From positions 1 through 17,202 of the forward strand of contig CAMPJI010000048.1 in NCBI GenBank assembly GCA_946886865.1: a stretch of 17,202 bases of DNA. The letters run 5' to 3'. Source of the DNA: an uncultured Lysobacterales bacterium (GTDB taxonomy: Bacteria > Pseudomonadota > Gammaproteobacteria > Xanthomonadales > Xanthomonadaceae). Positions 1 through 8,679 of the stretch are shown piece after piece (positions within the stretch are counted from its first letter, which is position 1; each line of letters starts with the position of its first letter). Position numbers and translations under genes: made by a program. Under the pieces are notes generated by a model. It made no database searches, was not told the DNA's origin, and saw only the letters and a program-made list of their open reading frames with translations.

Positions 1-3000
1 TGCACACACCCCCCCCTGCCCTCGACGGCGGTGCGCGCGCGCTGATCGCGCCCGAACTGCCTGCCCCGCCCGCTGCCCCACGCGCCGCCATCACCGCCGG
101 CTGGGTCCGGGACGAGGCCGCCCATGTCCGCGCCCAGCTCAACCAGGCCCGCCTGCCCGATGCCGACCGGACCGCGGTGCAGGCGATGGCGGCCGACCTG
201 GTCGCGCGCGTGCGCGCCCGTGCCCGGCACCAGGGCGCAATCGAGGCCTTCATGCGCCAGTACGACCTGGGCAGCGAGGAGGGCGTGCTGCTGATGTGCG
301 TGGCCGAGGCGCTGCTGCGCATCCCCGACCAGGACACCGCCGACAAGCTGATCCGCGACAAGCTGGGCGACGCCGACTGGAAGCGCCACATGGGCCAGTC
401 CGACTCGGTGCTGGTCAACGCCTCCACCTGGGGCCTGATGCTGACCGGCCACCTGGTCGACCTGGCCGACGACACCAAGCGCGACGTCCATGGCGCGTTC
501 AAGCGCCTGGTGGGCCGCGTCGGCGAGCCAGTGATCCGGCTGGCGGTGCGCCAGGCGATGCGGATCATGGGGCACCAGTTCGTGATGGGCCGGACGATCG
601 GGGAGGCGCTGTCGCGCGCGAAGAAGGGCGCCAACGCCGCCTACCGCTATTCGTTCGACATGCTCGGCGAGGCCGCACTGACGGCCGCCGATGCCGCACG
701 CTACCTGCAGGCCTACCGCGACGCGATCGAGGCGATCGGACGCAGCGGCGCGCACGCCGGCGCCGAGGTGTTCGGCGCGCACAGCATCTCGGTGAAGCTG
801 TCGGCGCTGCACCCGCGCTACGAGCATGCCCAGCGCGAGCGCGTGCTGGCCGAGCTCACCCCGCGCGTGCTGGAGCTGGCGCAGCTGGCGCGCGGCCACG
901 GCATCGGCTTCACCGTCGATGCCGAGGAGGCCGACCGGCTGGAGCTGTCGCTGGACGTCATCGCCGCGGCCTACGCCGATCCGTCGCTGGACGGCTGGGA
1001 GGGCTACGGCCTGGCCGTGCAGGCCTACCAGAAGCGCGCGCCGGAGGTGATCGACTTCATCGCCGACCTGGCACGCCGCCATGGCCGCCGCATCCCGGTG
1101 CGACTGGTCAAGGGCGCCTACTGGGACAGCGAGGTCAAGCGCGCGCAGGTCGACGGTCAGGCCGGCTACCCGGTGTTCACCCGCAAGCCCAACACCGACG
1201 TGTCGTACCTGGCCTGCGCGCGGCGCATGCTGGAAGCGGGCGATGCCATCTACCCGATGTTCGCCACCCACAACGCGCACACCATCGCGGCCATCCACCG
1301 CCGCGCGGCGATGCTGGGCCGCGCGGGGCGCTTCGAGTTCCAGAAGCTGCACGGCATGGGCGACGACCTGTACGCGGAAGTCATCCCGGCCGACCGCCTG
1401 GACGCGCCGTGCCGCGTGTACGCGCCGGTCGGCAGCCACGAGGACCTGCTGCCGTACCTGGTGCGCCGCCTGCTGGAGAACGGCGCCAACTCCAGCTTCG
1501 TCAACCGCATCACCGACGAGGCCGTCGCCATCGAGGACCTGGTGCGCGACCCGGTCGAGACCGTGGCCGCGTTCGAGCAGATCCCGCACCCCCGCATTCC
1601 GCTGCCGGTCGACCTGTACCGCAGCTTCGGCATCCAGAGGAACAATTCCATGGGCGTGAACCTCGCCAACGACGATCAACTGCGCCAGCTGGCCGAGCAG
1701 GTCAACGCGGCCGCCGCGCAGCGCTGGACCGCCACGCCGCTGGTGCCGGGCGCAACCTCGGCAGGTGAGCCGATCGACTCCACCAACCCGGCCGACCGCC
1801 GCGAGGTGGCCGGCCACTGGACCCCGGCCGACAGCGCCACCGTCGAGCGTGCGCTGGCCAATGCCGTGGCCGCGCACGAGGGCTGGAACGCGACCCCGGC
1901 GGCCAGCCGCGCGGCGATCCTGGAGCACGCCGCCGACCTGATGGAAGCGCGCATGCCGCTGTTCATCGCGATGTGCACCAAGGAGGCCGGCAAGAGCATC
2001 CCCGATGGCGTGGCCGAGGTGCGCGAGGCCGTCGACTTCCTGCGCTACTACGCCGCGCAGGCGCGCGAGCTGTTCGCACCGGAAGTGCTGCCCGGCCCGA
2101 CCGGCGAATCCAACACGCTGCACCTGTCCGGGCGCGGCGTGTTCGTGTGCATCAGCCCGTGGAACTTCCCGCTGGCGATCTACACCGGCCAGGTCGCCGC
2201 GGCGCTGGCCGCCGGCAACACGGTGATCGCCAAGCCGGCCGAGCAGACCAGCCTGGTCGGTTACGTCGCCACGCAGCTGCTGCACGAGGCCGGCGTGCCC
2301 GAGGCCGTGCTGCAGTTCGTCCCGGGCGACGGCGCCACCGTCGGCGCGGCGCTGACCAAAGACCCGCGCGTGGCCGGCGTCGCCTTCACCGGCTCCACCA
2401 ACACCGCGCGCGCCATCAACCGCGCCCTGGCCGCGCGCGACGCCGCCATTGCCGTGCTGATCGCCGAGACCGGCGGCCAGAACGCGCTGATCGCCGACTC
2501 CTCGTGCCTGCCCGAGCAGCTGGTCAAGGACGTGATGGCCTCGGCCTTCACCTCGGCCGGCCAGCGCTGTTCGGCCGCGCGCATCCTGTTCGTGCAGGAG
2601 GACATCGCCGACAAGGTCGAGCAGATGCTCGCCGGCGCGATGGCCGAACTGCGCGTGGGCGACCCGGGCCTGCTGTCGACCGACGTCGGCCCGGTGATCG
2701 ACGAGGACGCGATGAAGATGCTGCGTGACCACGTCGCACGCATGGACCGCGAGGCCACCTTGATCGCGCAGGCGCCGATGAACGAGGACACCGCGCACGG
2801 CACGTTCTTCGCGCCGCGCGCCTACGCGCTGCGCTCGCTGGACCAGCTGCACGAGGAGATCTTCGGGCCGGTGCTGCACGTGCTGCGCTGGAACGGCAAC
2901 GACCTCGACGGCGTGCTCGCCCAGATCAACACCACCGGCTACGGCCTGACGCTGGGCATCCACTCCCGCATCGACCAGACCGTGGACTACATCGCCTCGC

Positions 3001-3206
3001 GCGCCCGCGTCGGCAACTGCTACGTCAACCGCAACCAGATCGGTGCGGTGGTCGGCGTGCAGCCCTTCGGTGGCCAGGGCCTGTCGGGCACGGGCCCGAA
3101 GGCCGGCGGTCCGCACTACCTGCCGCGCTTCACCACCGAGAAGGTCATCACGATCAACACCACGGCCTCGGGCGGCAATGCGTCGCTGCTGACGCTGGGC
3201 GACTGA
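1..3206 (+). CDS. putA: Bifunctional proline dehydrogenase / L-glutamate-gamma-semialdehyde dehydrogenase PutA (5' partial)
   Basis: PutA oxidises proline to P5C with FAD, then glutamate semialdehyde to glutamate with NAD+, at the inner face of the membrane. The frame is open from base 3 to the left edge, and residues before the first GTG at 177 still match the family (RAAITAGWVRDE), so the true start lies just outside the window. The PRODH half shows VRLVKGAYWDSEVKRAQ, FATHNAHT, EFQKLHGMGDD and the substrate-binding Arg pair (codons 1464-1469) in LVRRLLENG. The ALDH half shows SPWNFPLA, FTGST, catalytic Glu in AETGGQ (codon 2466) and nucleophile Cys in AGQRCSAAR (codon 2568). It ends soon after the ALDH domain with the PutA tail motif NTTASGGNASLLTLG, lacking the extra roughly 200-residue C-terminal domain of long E. 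coli-type PutA. Whether a ribbon-helix-helix DNA-binding domain precedes it cannot be seen. Family assignment is very secure. Confidence 0.97.
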   Translation, partial: HTPPPALDGGARALIAPELPAPPAAPRAAITAGWVRDEAAHVRAQLNQARLPDADRTAVQAMAADLVARVRARARHQGAIEAFMRQYDLGSEEGVLLMCVAEALLRIPDQDTADKLIRDKLGDADWKRHMGQSDSVLVNASTWGLMLTGHLVDLADDTKRDVHGAFKRLVGRVGEPVIRLAVRQAMRIMGHQFVMGRTIGEALSRAKKGANAAYRYSFDMLGEAALTAADAARYLQAYRDAIEAIGRSGAHAGAEVFGAHSISVKLSALHPRYEHAQRERVLAELTPRVLELAQLARGHGIGFTVDAEEADRLELSLDVIAAAYADPSLDGWEGYGLAVQAYQKRAPEVIDFIADLARRHGRRIPVRLVKGAYWDSEVKRAQVDGQAGYPVFTRKPNTDVSYLACARRMLEAGDAIYPMFATHNAHTIAAIHRRAAMLGRAGRFEFQKLHGMGDDLYAEVIPADRLDAPCRVYAPVGSHEDLLPYLVRRLLENGANSSFVNRITDEAVAIEDLVRDPVETVAAFEQIPHPRIPLPVDLYRSFGIQRNNSMGVNLANDDQLRQLAEQVNAAAAQRWTATPLVPGATSAGEPIDSTNPADRREVAGHWTPADSATVERALANAVAAHEGWNATPAASRAAILEHAADLMEARMPLFIAMCTKEAGKSIPDGVAEVREAVDFLRYYAAQARELFAPEVLPGPTGESNTLHLSGRGVFVCISPWNFPLAIYTGQVAAALAAGNTVIAKPAEQTSLVGYVATQLLHEAGVPEAVLQFVPGDGATVGAALTKDPRVAGVAFTGSTNTARAINRALAARDAAIAVLIAETGGQNALIADSSCLPEQLVKDVMASAFTSAGQRCSAARILFVQEDIADKVEQMLAGAMAELRVGDPGLLSTDVGPVIDEDAMKMLRDHVARMDREATLIAQAPMNEDTAHGTFFAPRAYALRSLDQLHEEIFGPVLHVLRWNGNDLDGVLAQINTTGYGLTLGIHSRIDQTVDYIASRARVGNCYVNRNQIGAVVGVQPFGGQGLSGTGPKAGGPHYLPRFTTEKVITINTTASGGNASLLTLGD

Positions 3207-3249
3207 TCCGACCCGCGGGCGTCGCGGGCGACGTGCCGGCGCCGCAATG

Positions 3250-3281
3250 AAAGAGCCCCGCGATGCGGGGCTCTTTTTTTT
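3250..3281 (+). terminator. Rho-independent terminator after putA
   Basis: A perfect 12-bp stem (AAAGAGCCCCGC / GCGGGGCTCTTT) with a GAT loop runs into eight T residues, 44 bp after the putA stop. The A and T runs pair within the stem. It may also stop leftward transcription from the convergent TonB receptor gene, whose stop codon is 20 bp away, although the T tract on that side is only three bases. Confidence 0.92.
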
Positions 3282-3300
3282 GCCGTCGGGCAAACGGGCG

Positions 3301-5919
3301 TCAGAACGTGTAACCGACCCGCGCATAGTAGAAGCCGCCGTTGAACCCGTACGGCGCGTGCACCGGGTACTGCGCACCGGCGACGCCACCCCACGGGTTG
3401 TCGTCGGGCACGTGGTCGAACAGGTTCTGCGCGCCAGCGCTGAAATACAGGCCAGAGGCGAACCGCCAGCCGATCTCGGCATCGACCGTGACCGCGCTGT
3501 CGCCGTCGATCGGCAGGCCGCCGTCCTCCGCCAGCACCACGTCGCTGTCGAGGTGGTCCTCGTAGAACGAGCCGTAGTAGTTCACGCGCAGGTTGGCGTG
3601 GAAAACCTCGCGCTGGTGGTCGATGCCCATGTAGCCCTTGGTGCGCGGCAGCGATTCCTCGATCTTCTTGATGCGCGCCTCGCTGATGATGCCCGGGGTG
3701 AAGTCGTCGACTTCGGTCCGGTTCCAGTTGGCGGCCAGCGAGTACGTGGTGTCGCCACCGAAGTGGCCACTGTCGACACTGGCGACGAGGTCAACGCCGC
3801 TGGTGGTGGTGTCGAAATCATTGACGAAGAAGCCGACGCGGCTCAACGACCCGAGATCCGGGCGGCCCCGGGCGGCCAGCTCGTCGCGCTGCTCCTGGGT
3901 CACGTCGAAATCGGTGCTGCGGGCGATGCGATCCGTCACTTCGATGCGGTAGGCGTCGGCCGTCACCAGCCAGGCACCGCTGTTCCACACCATGCCCAGC
4001 GAGGCGTTCTTCGACTCCTCCGGTTGCAGCGGTTCGGCACCGGGGAACAGGCCGGCGAGCAGGGCCGGTGGCAGCGTGGCGGTATCGCGCAGCTCGCCGT
4101 CGATGAAGGCGGTGGTCACCTGGCTGACATTGGCCTGACCCGGGGTCGGCGCACGGAAGCCCGTGCTGACGGCACCACGCATGGCGAAGGTGTCGGTGAA
4201 ATCGTAGCGCCCGGTCAGCTTCCAGTTGGTGGTGCCGCCGAAGTCGCTGAAATCCTCGTGGCGCACCGCGGCTGCCAGCAGCAGTTGCCCGGTGAGGCGG
4301 GCTTCGGCGTCGACATACACCGCCCAGTTGTCGCGGTCGAACGTACCGGCCGTGCTCGGGCTGAAACCAGGGAACCCATTGGAGCCGATGCTGAATCCCT
4401 GCTCGGTCAGCGGTCCGATGGCGGTCGACGGGCCGTCACCGGCCTTGATCTGGAATTCCTCCTCGCGCCATTCCACGCCCGCTGCCAGCGTCAGCGGACC
4501 GCTGGTGAACCCGGTGTCGAAGTCACGGCTCAGGTCGAAGTTGAAATTGGTTTCCGTCTGCACGTTGCCGCCCGGCGAGAACCGCAACCCGGCCGGTTGG
4601 TCGGGGCCGGTCGAGGCGTTGACGGTGTTGAGCATGTAGAAGTCGATTTCGTTGCGCCCGAACGCGCCGCTCAGGTCCCAATGCCAGCCGTCGCCCCAGA
4701 CCCCTTTGATGCCGGCCACGACCGAGCTGTCCTCCATCTCGCCACCGAAGCGCGGCGTGAATCCGCCCGGCAACTGCGAGAGGAAGGTGAAGCAATCGTC
4801 CGGAAGTGCATCGACAGCCGCGCCGACGCCAGCGTACGGCAGCAGGTTGCCATCCGCATCGCGCAACGCGATGGTCGGGCAGGCGCCGCCGCTCAGGCTG
4901 CCCACCAGCAGGGTCTGCCCGCCGTCGTTGGAGTAGACGCCGGCACGGCTGGTCGGGTCGCGGTAGTAGAACCCGCCGGTGACGTCGCGCCGGGCGACGT
5001 TGCCGAACAGGTACGTGTCGACGGTGTCACCGGAGTACCCCATGTTGGCGACGAACTTGAAGTCCTCGTTGACCTCGGGCGAGCCCCAGATCTGCGCCGG
5101 GTCGGGGACATCCGGATAGCCGGCGGCGATGGCGGCCGCGGCATCGTCGCGCTGCACGCTGCGCGAGGTCGGGTCGGCGCTGCGCCACTCGGCGGTGAGG
5201 GTGGCGAACCCGCGCTCGGTCAGCGGCAGTCCGACCTGCGCCGAGTACTGCTGGGTGAAGCCGTCGCCCTCGTAGTATTCGCCCGCAAAGGCTTCCACGG
5301 TGCCGCCGTGGTCGAGCCGCTTCAGGCCGAAGTTGATGACGCCGGCGATGGCGTCCGAGCCATATTGGGCCGCCGCGCCGTCGCGCAGCACTTCGACCTG
5401 CTCCAGCGCCAGCGACGGGAACACCGAGATGTCCGGGCCCTGCGAGCCGTCCGACAGGCCGTGGCCGAGGAAGGTGATGACCGCCGCGCGGTGGCGGCGC
5501 TTGCCGTTGACCAGCACCAGCGTGTTGTCCGGCGGCAGGCCGCGCAGGTTGGCCGGGCGCACCAGGGTGGCGGCGTCGTCGATGGGAATCGTGCTGACGT
5601 TGAAGGACGGCACCAGCACGCGCAGCTTGTCGAGCACGTCGACCGACGGCTGGTTGTGGAATTCCTCGCCGCCCAGGATGTCGATGGGCACCGCCGAGGT
5701 GGCTTCGGTGCGGGGCTTGCTGCGGGTGCCGAGCACCGAGACGGTGTCCAACGTGGTGGTGGACTCGGACGGCGGGGCGGGGGGCGGCGGTTCGTCCTGC
5801 GCCTGCTGCGCGAGTGCCAGGCCGCTGGTGGACAGGGCGGCCGCCACGAGGGCGATCCTGATGCCGGCGGACAGGGCGTGGCGATGGGCGGTACGGGGGG
5901 CGGGCGTGTTCGTCTTCAT
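3301..5919 (-). CDS. TonB-dependent outer-membrane receptor
   Basis: This is an 872-residue ligand-gated outer-membrane channel powered by TonB-ExbB-ExbD. I chose the ATG at 5919 because a GGAGAG ribosome site sits just upstream and a signal peptide follows directly (hydrophobic IALVAAALSTSGLALA, cleavage near residue 37). A longer in-frame start at 6054 has no signal peptide at its N-terminus. After a proline-rich linker comes a TonB-box-like TTLDTVSVLG (about 55-64), then the plug with LRGLPPDNTLVLVNGKRRHR and LRDGAAAQYGSDAIAGVINF, then the beta-barrel, ending in the aromatic strand ARVGYTF that suits BAM recognition. Two cysteines in one predicted loop (GGACPT and DDCFTF) could form a disulfide. 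The substrate is unknown; no siderophore, sugar or metal gene adjoins it. It is transcribed alone and convergent to putA. Confidence 0.93.
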   Translation of the reverse strand: MKTNTPAPRTAHRHALSAGIRIALVAAALSTSGLALAQQAQDEPPPPAPPSESTTTLDTVSVLGTRSKPRTEATSAVPIDILGGEEFHNQPSVDVLDKLRVLVPSFNVSTIPIDDAATLVRPANLRGLPPDNTLVLVNGKRRHRAAVITFLGHGLSDGSQGPDISVFPSLALEQVEVLRDGAAAQYGSDAIAGVINFGLKRLDHGGTVEAFAGEYYEGDGFTQQYSAQVGLPLTERGFATLTAEWRSADPTSRSVQRDDAAAAIAAGYPDVPDPAQIWGSPEVNEDFKFVANMGYSGDTVDTYLFGNVARRDVTGGFYYRDPTSRAGVYSNDGGQTLLVGSLSGGACPTIALRDADGNLLPYAGVGAAVDALPDDCFTFLSQLPGGFTPRFGGEMEDSSVVAGIKGVWGDGWHWDLSGAFGRNEIDFYMLNTVNASTGPDQPAGLRFSPGGNVQTETNFNFDLSRDFDTGFTSGPLTLAAGVEWREEEFQIKAGDGPSTAIGPLTEQGFSIGSNGFPGFSPSTAGTFDRDNWAVYVDAEARLTGQLLLAAAVRHEDFSDFGGTTNWKLTGRYDFTDTFAMRGAVSTGFRAPTPGQANVSQVTTAFIDGELRDTATLPPALLAGLFPGAEPLQPEESKNASLGMVWNSGAWLVTADAYRIEVTDRIARSTDFDVTQEQRDELAARGRPDLGSLSRVGFFVNDFDTTTSGVDLVASVDSGHFGGDTTYSLAANWNRTEVDDFTPGIISEARIKKIEESLPRTKGYMGIDHQREVFHANLRVNYYGSFYEDHLDSDVVLAEDGGLPIDGDSAVTVDAEIGWRFASGLYFSAGAQNLFDHVPDDNPWGGVAGAQYPVHAPYGFNGGFYYARVGYTF

Positions 5920-6000
5920 TGACGTCTCTCCGGGAACGGGGGTGTTTTTCGCGGGTGGCGCATCCATCGCGCTCAGCGGTCGGGCCGACGGGCCCTGTCG

Positions 6001-6040
6001 GCCATTAACAGCAAATAAACATATTTGGCAAATACAGCCG
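6001..6040 (-). promoter_or_regulatory. AT-rich candidate promoter/operator of the TonB receptor
   Basis: An AT-rich island in GC-rich DNA lies about 85-120 bp upstream of the receptor start. It holds an exact inverted repeat, CAAATA-4 bp-TATTTG (6012-6027), and a direct repeat of GCAAATA at 6011-6017 and 6028-6034. On the minus strand, TTGCCA followed after 16 bp by GTTAAT is a possible -35/-10 pair that would overlap the repeats. It does not resemble a Fur box closely enough to name a regulator. Confidence 0.4.
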
Positions 6041-6170
6041 CCTGCAGGCGTCAAAACGGACGTCCATTTATGTGATGACTATCGAGTTTTCACTGCCGCC
6101 GGCCGCCCCGGGGCGGATCTCGACCGGATCGGCGCCCTGCGCCCGCCGGGGCCCCGTGCTACCCGCAGGC

Positions 6171-6199
6171 AAAAAAAACCCCGCCGAAGCGGGGTTTTT
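6171..6199 (-). terminator. Rho-independent terminator after fadL
   Basis: Read leftward, an 11-bp stem AAAAACCCCGC / GCGGGGTTTTT with a four-base TTCG loop ends in eight T residues. It lies 23 bp past the fadL stop. The loop is a UUCG tetraloop closed by C-G in the transcript, a very stable form. Confidence 0.9.
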
Positions 6200-6221
6200 C
6201 TCCTGCCGACCGGTCACCCGA

Positions 6222-7568
6222 TCAGAAGCGGTACTGCGCCGAGACGCCGAACAGGTTGGCGTTGCCGTCGAACGGACCGGTCACGCGGCTGCCGCCGCTG
6301 GCGATGTCGACCTTCGGGTCGTCCGGCTCAATGCGGGTGTAGGCCAGGTTGACGTCCAGCGCGGGGCTGACCTGCCAGGTGGCACCGATCGAGTACCAGA
6401 TGCGGTCGTCATCGGGCAGGCGCGGGGTGCGGTGCTCGATGTTGGTCGGGGTCTCGTCGCTGGCGACGCCGCCGCGCAGCGTCCACGCGTCGTTGAGCTT
6501 GTACTCGGCGCCCACGGAGGCGAACACGGTGTCTTCCCACTCGAAGGGCTCGACCGCGTCCGGGTCCGGGTTGTCGAAGTTGATGCGCACTTCGCGCAAC
6601 GACGACCAGCCGGTCTCGGCCCAGGAGGCCATGACCATGAAGCGGTCGGTCACGTCGAAGGTCGCGGCCACCGAGGTGATCGACGGCGTGGTCAGCTGGG
6701 CGGTGACGCCGCCGTCCTGGAACAGCGGGGACGTCATCGGGCTGGCGCCGAACACCGCCTGCACGTCCTGCGGCACGGTCCAGTCGGCATCGCCGGTCAG
6801 GTCGTAATCGATCTCGGAGCGGTAGCTCAGGCCGACGGAGAAGCGGTCGTTCGGACGCAGGTTGACGCCGGCCAGCCAGCCGAAGCCGCTGTCATCGCCC
6901 TGCACTTCGACGAAGCCGTCGCGCGCCTGCGGGCGGGCGAACGGCAGCGGGCGGGTCGCGGGGTTGGCGAACAGCAGGGTGCCGAAGTCCACGGCCTTGG
7001 ACAGGGTGACGTCGGCGGTCGAGTAGATCGCGCCCACGCCGACCGACAGGTGGTCGGGGATGATGTCCAGCGCGGCCGAGAAGGTCATGTCCACGACCTT
7101 CACGTCGGAGGTCTGGGCGAAGTAGCGGCCGACCCAGCCGGCGTCGTACTCGGTCTTCAGGCCGAACGGCGCGGACACCATCGCGCCCAGCGCCAGGCCG
7201 TTGTCGAGCTTGTGCACGACCGACAGCGCCGGCACCGGGGTGACGTCGCCGGCGTTGCCGCCGTTGTTGCCGGTCAGCGGCTGGCCGAGGGCGTCGGTGC
7301 CGCTGCCCTGGAATTCATAGTTGAGGTCGATCACGGTCACGTCGGCCTGCACCGTCGTGCCTTCGAACTGGGTCATCGTGGCCGGGTTGTTCACGACCAC
7401 GGAGGTGTCGCCGGTCTTGACGCCCGAGCCCGCAAAAGCGCTGCCCATCGACTTGACGCTGTTTTCCTTGAGCTGGAAGCCCGATGCCTGGACCTGACCG
7501 AACGCCAGGGCGCCGGCGATGCCCAGCGCGAGCGCGGACAGGCGCGTGAGGCGGTGTGCGTGTTGCAT
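6222..7568 (-). CDS. FadL/OMPP1-family outer-membrane hydrophobic-compound transporter
   Basis: This is a 448-residue beta-barrel of the FadL/TodX family, which takes long-chain fatty acids or other hydrophobic molecules across the outer membrane. The ATG at 7568 is chosen because GGAGAG precedes it and a signal peptide starts there (LTRLSALALGIAGALAFGQVQA, cleavage near residue 28). The mature N-terminus, SGFQLKENSVKSMGSAFAG, matches the FadL hatch start, followed by the family's NNPATMTQF motif at about residues 60-68. It ends in SAQYRF, a typical barrel-closing strand. It is monocistronic, with its own terminator and a candidate -10 box upstream. Substrate range cannot be read from sequence, so I give no fadL symbol as certain. 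Confidence 0.92.
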   Translation of the reverse strand: MQHAHRLTRLSALALGIAGALAFGQVQASGFQLKENSVKSMGSAFAGSGVKTGDTSVVVNNPATMTQFEGTTVQADVTVIDLNYEFQGSGTDALGQPLTGNNGGNAGDVTPVPALSVVHKLDNGLALGAMVSAPFGLKTEYDAGWVGRYFAQTSDVKVVDMTFSAALDIIPDHLSVGVGAIYSTADVTLSKAVDFGTLLFANPATRPLPFARPQARDGFVEVQGDDSGFGWLAGVNLRPNDRFSVGLSYRSEIDYDLTGDADWTVPQDVQAVFGASPMTSPLFQDGGVTAQLTTPSITSVAATFDVTDRFMVMASWAETGWSSLREVRINFDNPDPDAVEPFEWEDTVFASVGAEYKLNDAWTLRGGVASDETPTNIEHRTPRLPDDDRIWYSIGATWQVSPALDVNLAYTRIEPDDPKVDIASGGSRVTGPFDGNANLFGVSAQYRF

Positions 7569-7680
7569 GCGTGTTCTCTCCAGTGGAGTGTTCTGTATGG
7601 TCATCGCGGGCCGTGGGCGGCTCCGTCGGCGCGGCGTTGCGGCGGCCGGAAAAGCAGTCCCGACGTACGACGCCGTATCC

Positions 7681-7686
7681 ACTATA
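7681..7686 (-). promoter_or_regulatory. Candidate -10 box for the FadL-family gene
   Basis: Read leftward the sequence is TATAGT, a five-of-six match to the sigma-70 -10 consensus, about 113 bp upstream of the start codon. No good -35 hexamer stands at 16-18 bp; TTAGCG at 18 bp is weak. The neighbourhood is locally AT-rich, with GGTTAACC just upstream. Confidence 0.4.
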
Positions 7687-7803
7687 GCGTGGGGGTTAAC
7701 CGAACGCTAACAATACGCCAAGGCCCGCCACGCTACGGTGCGGGCCCCTGATCCTGCCCCGCTCCGCGTGCCGTGGAGCCCGTCGTCCGGAAGCCTCGCC
7801 GCC

Positions 7804-8496
7804 GTGTTCATCGCCGTCCCGTCCCGCCAGAAGTCGCCGATGCGCTGGGCCACGCCGCTGGTGTTCGCGGTGCTGTGGCTGTGCTTCACCTGGGTGATGC
7901 TGGCGCCCGACGGCGAGCAACGCCGGCTGTTGCTGGAATGGGCGGCGCTGTCGGGCGGGCTGGCGTCGCCGGAGGCGTGGCGGGCATCGCTGCAGGACGG
8001 CAACAGCCTGCGCCTGGCAAGCGCGCTGTTCCTGCACGCCGACTGGGCCCACCTGCTGGGCAACCTGGTGTTCCTGCTGATCTTCGGACTGCCGGCCGAG
8101 CGCGCGATGGGCCCGTGGCGCTTCCTGTTGCTGTTCCTGCTCGGCGGTGCGGTGGCCAACCTCGCGGCCGTCGCGGTGATCGGCACCCCCGACCAGCTGA
8201 TCATCGGTGCCAGCGGCGCGGTGTCGGCGCTGATCGGCGCCTACCTGGCGTTGTTCCCCGGAGCCCGCCTCGGGCTGGTGCTGCCGCTGGGGCTGTTCCT
8301 GCAGTTCGTGAAAGTGCCGGCTGCGCTGCTGATCGGGGTCTGGGCGCTGCTGCAGATCGTCTTCACCTTCATCGGTCCGGCCTACGGCGCGGTGGCGTGG
8401 TCGGCGCATCTGGCGGGGTTTGCCTTCGGCGGCGCGTTCGCGTTGCTGGCGCGCGCCGGCATCGCGCGGCGGTTGCGGCGCAGCCGCGGGTACTGA
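7804..8496 (+). CDS. Rhomboid-family intramembrane serine protease
   Basis: Rhomboids cleave transmembrane segments inside the lipid bilayer using a Ser-His dyad. Numbered from GTG at 7804 (230 residues), the protein has HADWAHLLGN with H83 and N87 (the oxyanion His and Asn region), then IIGASGAVSALIG with nucleophile Ser137, then SAHLAGFAFGG with catalytic His202. Several hydrophobic stretches (around 16-33, 86-97, 107-127, 137-148, 155-192 and 200-218) fit a six- or seven-helix core. The GTG start gives MFIAVPSRQKS, which looks like the family's beginning. An in-frame ATG at 7738 would add 22 residues and one at 7840 would remove 12, so the start is uncertain. The natural substrate is unknown. 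It is divergent from the FadL gene and followed at 183 bp by the DUF1820 gene. Confidence 0.9.
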   Translation: MFIAVPSRQKSPMRWATPLVFAVLWLCFTWVMLAPDGEQRRLLLEWAALSGGLASPEAWRASLQDGNSLRLASALFLHADWAHLLGNLVFLLIFGLPAERAMGPWRFLLLFLLGGAVANLAAVAVIGTPDQLIIGASGAVSALIGAYLALFPGARLGLVLPLGLFLQFVKVPAALLIGVWALLQIVFTFIGPAYGAVAWSAHLAGFAFGGAFALLARAGIARRLRRSRGY

Positions 8497-8679
8497 GGGC
8501 TGCGGACTTCGGTGGCGACCTCCGGGTCAACGCCCTGCCATCGCGACATCGCCGTCGACACCGCCTGGCGCCCACACCCGCTTCATCGTGCCGCCAAGGG
8601 GGCCTGCGTCGCCGGCGCGCTTGCGATGCAACGCCGCCGCCCCCACCGTGTCGCCATCCACACGAGCTTCTGCGCACCG

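Noticed and set aside
3247..5922. An 891-codon open frame on the plus strand, opposite the TonB receptor gene
   Set aside because: The minus strand encodes a receptor with signal peptide, plug and barrel motifs. The antisense product is Val/Ala/Gly/Arg-rich with no recognisable domain, and its start lies inside the putA terminator. GC-rich third positions routinely open this antisense frame.
7720..7747. Inverted repeat GGCCCGC / GCGGGCC upstream of the rhomboid gene as a terminator
   Set aside because: It has an 11-base loop, no T run on either strand, and lies between divergent genes where no terminator is needed.
6072..7751. A 559-codon plus-strand frame opposite the FadL gene
   Set aside because: It has low-complexity His/Arg/Gly/Val composition, runs through the fadL terminator hairpin, and has no motif. 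The FadL reading on the minus strand explains the sequence.
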